This document shows, in pieces, positions 63,580 to 64,000 of a DNA stretch of 64,000 nt. The stretch covers positions 124,001 to 188,000 of the forward strand of contig JAJFGU010000011.1 of NCBI GenBank assembly GCA_021775955.1, read 5' to 3'. The translations under genes were made by a program, and so were the position numbers. Within the stretch, counting starts at the first letter, position 1. Every line of letters starts with the position of its first letter. The notes under the pieces are model-generated. The model made no database searches and was not told where the DNA came from. It worked only from the letters and a program-made list of their open reading frames with translations. Origin of the DNA: Alphaproteobacteria bacterium. GTDB lineage: Bacteria; Pseudomonadota; Alphaproteobacteria; Micavibrionales; Micavibrionaceae.

Positions 63580-64000
63580 TTACGAGGCTTTTGCCATATC
63601 CTGATAAATAGAAAGCCATGTAGGCGGCGCTTTCCCACCAAAAGGCCCGTCTTTGGAGCGCCAATAAGCCAAAATTTGTGGAAACTGGTTAAATTCGAGG
63701 TCGGCTTCCTTGATAATGCGCCGGTCCAGAGGAAAAAGGCGGACACCGTTTAGTTTCTTTTCGCGGTGCTGATAGTGCTTATAACCGAGATAATCCTTTA
63801 AGACCATGGAAAGAATATAAGGATCATCTGTCCCGATACGTGTTCGCACCTCTTCCCTGCGCTCCATGATGGCATCCAGCGAACGCCTGGCAGCATCGGC
63901 GACGGGCCCCTGCGAAATACGCGCGACATAAATGGCTCTTGCGATATTATGGAGCTCACCTTGTGAAATTTCCGGCAGCCAGATGAGAACGCCGGAGCGC
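63580..64000 (-). CDS. icmJ: IcmJ/DotN-like protein, N-terminus cut by window
   Basis: The minus-strand frame is open from the right edge; the ATG at 63867 is internal. The visible part reads RSGVLIWLPEISQGELHNIA, ARISQGPVADAARRSLDAIM, GTDDPYILSMVLKDYLGY and LEFNQFPQILAYWRSKDGPF. These blocks, and the position just upstream of icmB, match IcmJ/DotN, a coupling-complex component of Dot/Icm systems. The N-terminal zinc region is outside the window. The 127-base space to icmB holds only a small TGCCTTCCAAGGCA palindrome. Confidence 0.82.
   Translation of the reverse strand, partial: RSGVLIWLPEISQGELHNIARAIYVARISQGPVADAARRSLDAIMERREEVRTRIGTDDPYILSMVLKDYLGYKHYQHREKKLNGVRLFPLDRRIIKEADLEFNQFPQILAYWRSKDGPFGGKAPPTWLSIYQDMAKAS

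Overview
The window is a chromosomal segment from an alphaproteobacterium. The strongest evidence is gene order: hslV-hslU beside hisB/hisH/hisA/hisF/hisE; DUF3576-leuS-lptE-holA; parB-parA-rsmG-mnmG-mnmE; rho with hemJ, hemH and hemE; ppsR-maf-aroE-coaE-dnaQ, secB, fxsA, a Tim44-like gene and mltA. Four parS sites, a CtrA-type box and an icmJ-icmB (Dot/Icm type IV secretion) pair at the right edge fit this. A Micavibrio-like (Micavibrionales) lineage is a reasonable inference but is not proven here. No rRNA, tRNA or CRISPR array was seen.

Layout. 1-1.5 kb: end of a DUF255 thioredoxin-like gene, a HIT hydrolase and panD. 1.5-6.7 kb: a MITE-like element and three unrecognised lineage-specific genes, two of them apparently exported. 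6.7-12.3 kb: histidine genes (hisE, hisF, hisA, a GNAT gene, hisH, an opposed hisD-like gene, a small lipoprotein, hisB). 12.4-15.9 kb: a lipoprotein serine protease, a second, decayed MITE copy and two unknown genes. 16.1-18.2 kb: hslVU. 18.2-25.4 kb: unknown genes, an M23-like protein that has lost zinc ligands, an Smr protein, a response regulator, YggS, a composite repeat and a porin. 25.7-34.1 kb: DUF3576-leuS-lptE-holA, interrupted between lptE and holA by a glutathione-type cassette (glutamate-cysteine ligase-like, SAM methyltransferase, divergent GshB, GFA-family protein). 34.1-40.7 kb: chromosome partitioning and tRNA/rRNA modification genes carrying parS. 40.7-45.1 kb: small genes, a CBS protein, a Panacea-domain gene coupled to a small membrane protein, and rho. 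45.3-48.4 kb: heme genes. 48.4-52.7 kb: a possible origin-adjacent gap, conserved unknown genes and an XRE regulator. 52.7-59.9 kb: ppsR to mltA. 59.9-64 kb: the edge of a Dot/Icm locus.

Working together: the his genes supply five or six steps of histidine synthesis. HslV and HslU form one ATP-dependent protease. LptE serves LPS export. ParA/ParB act on the four parS sites, which lie within 6 kb of them. HemE, HemH and HemJ are late heme-synthesis steps. The most promising undescribed systems are the methyltransferase-containing glutathione-type cassette at 29.5-33.0 kb and the Panacea/membrane-protein pair at 43.0-43.8 kb. Small palindromic repeats are scattered throughout, including one inserted in frame inside rsmG.
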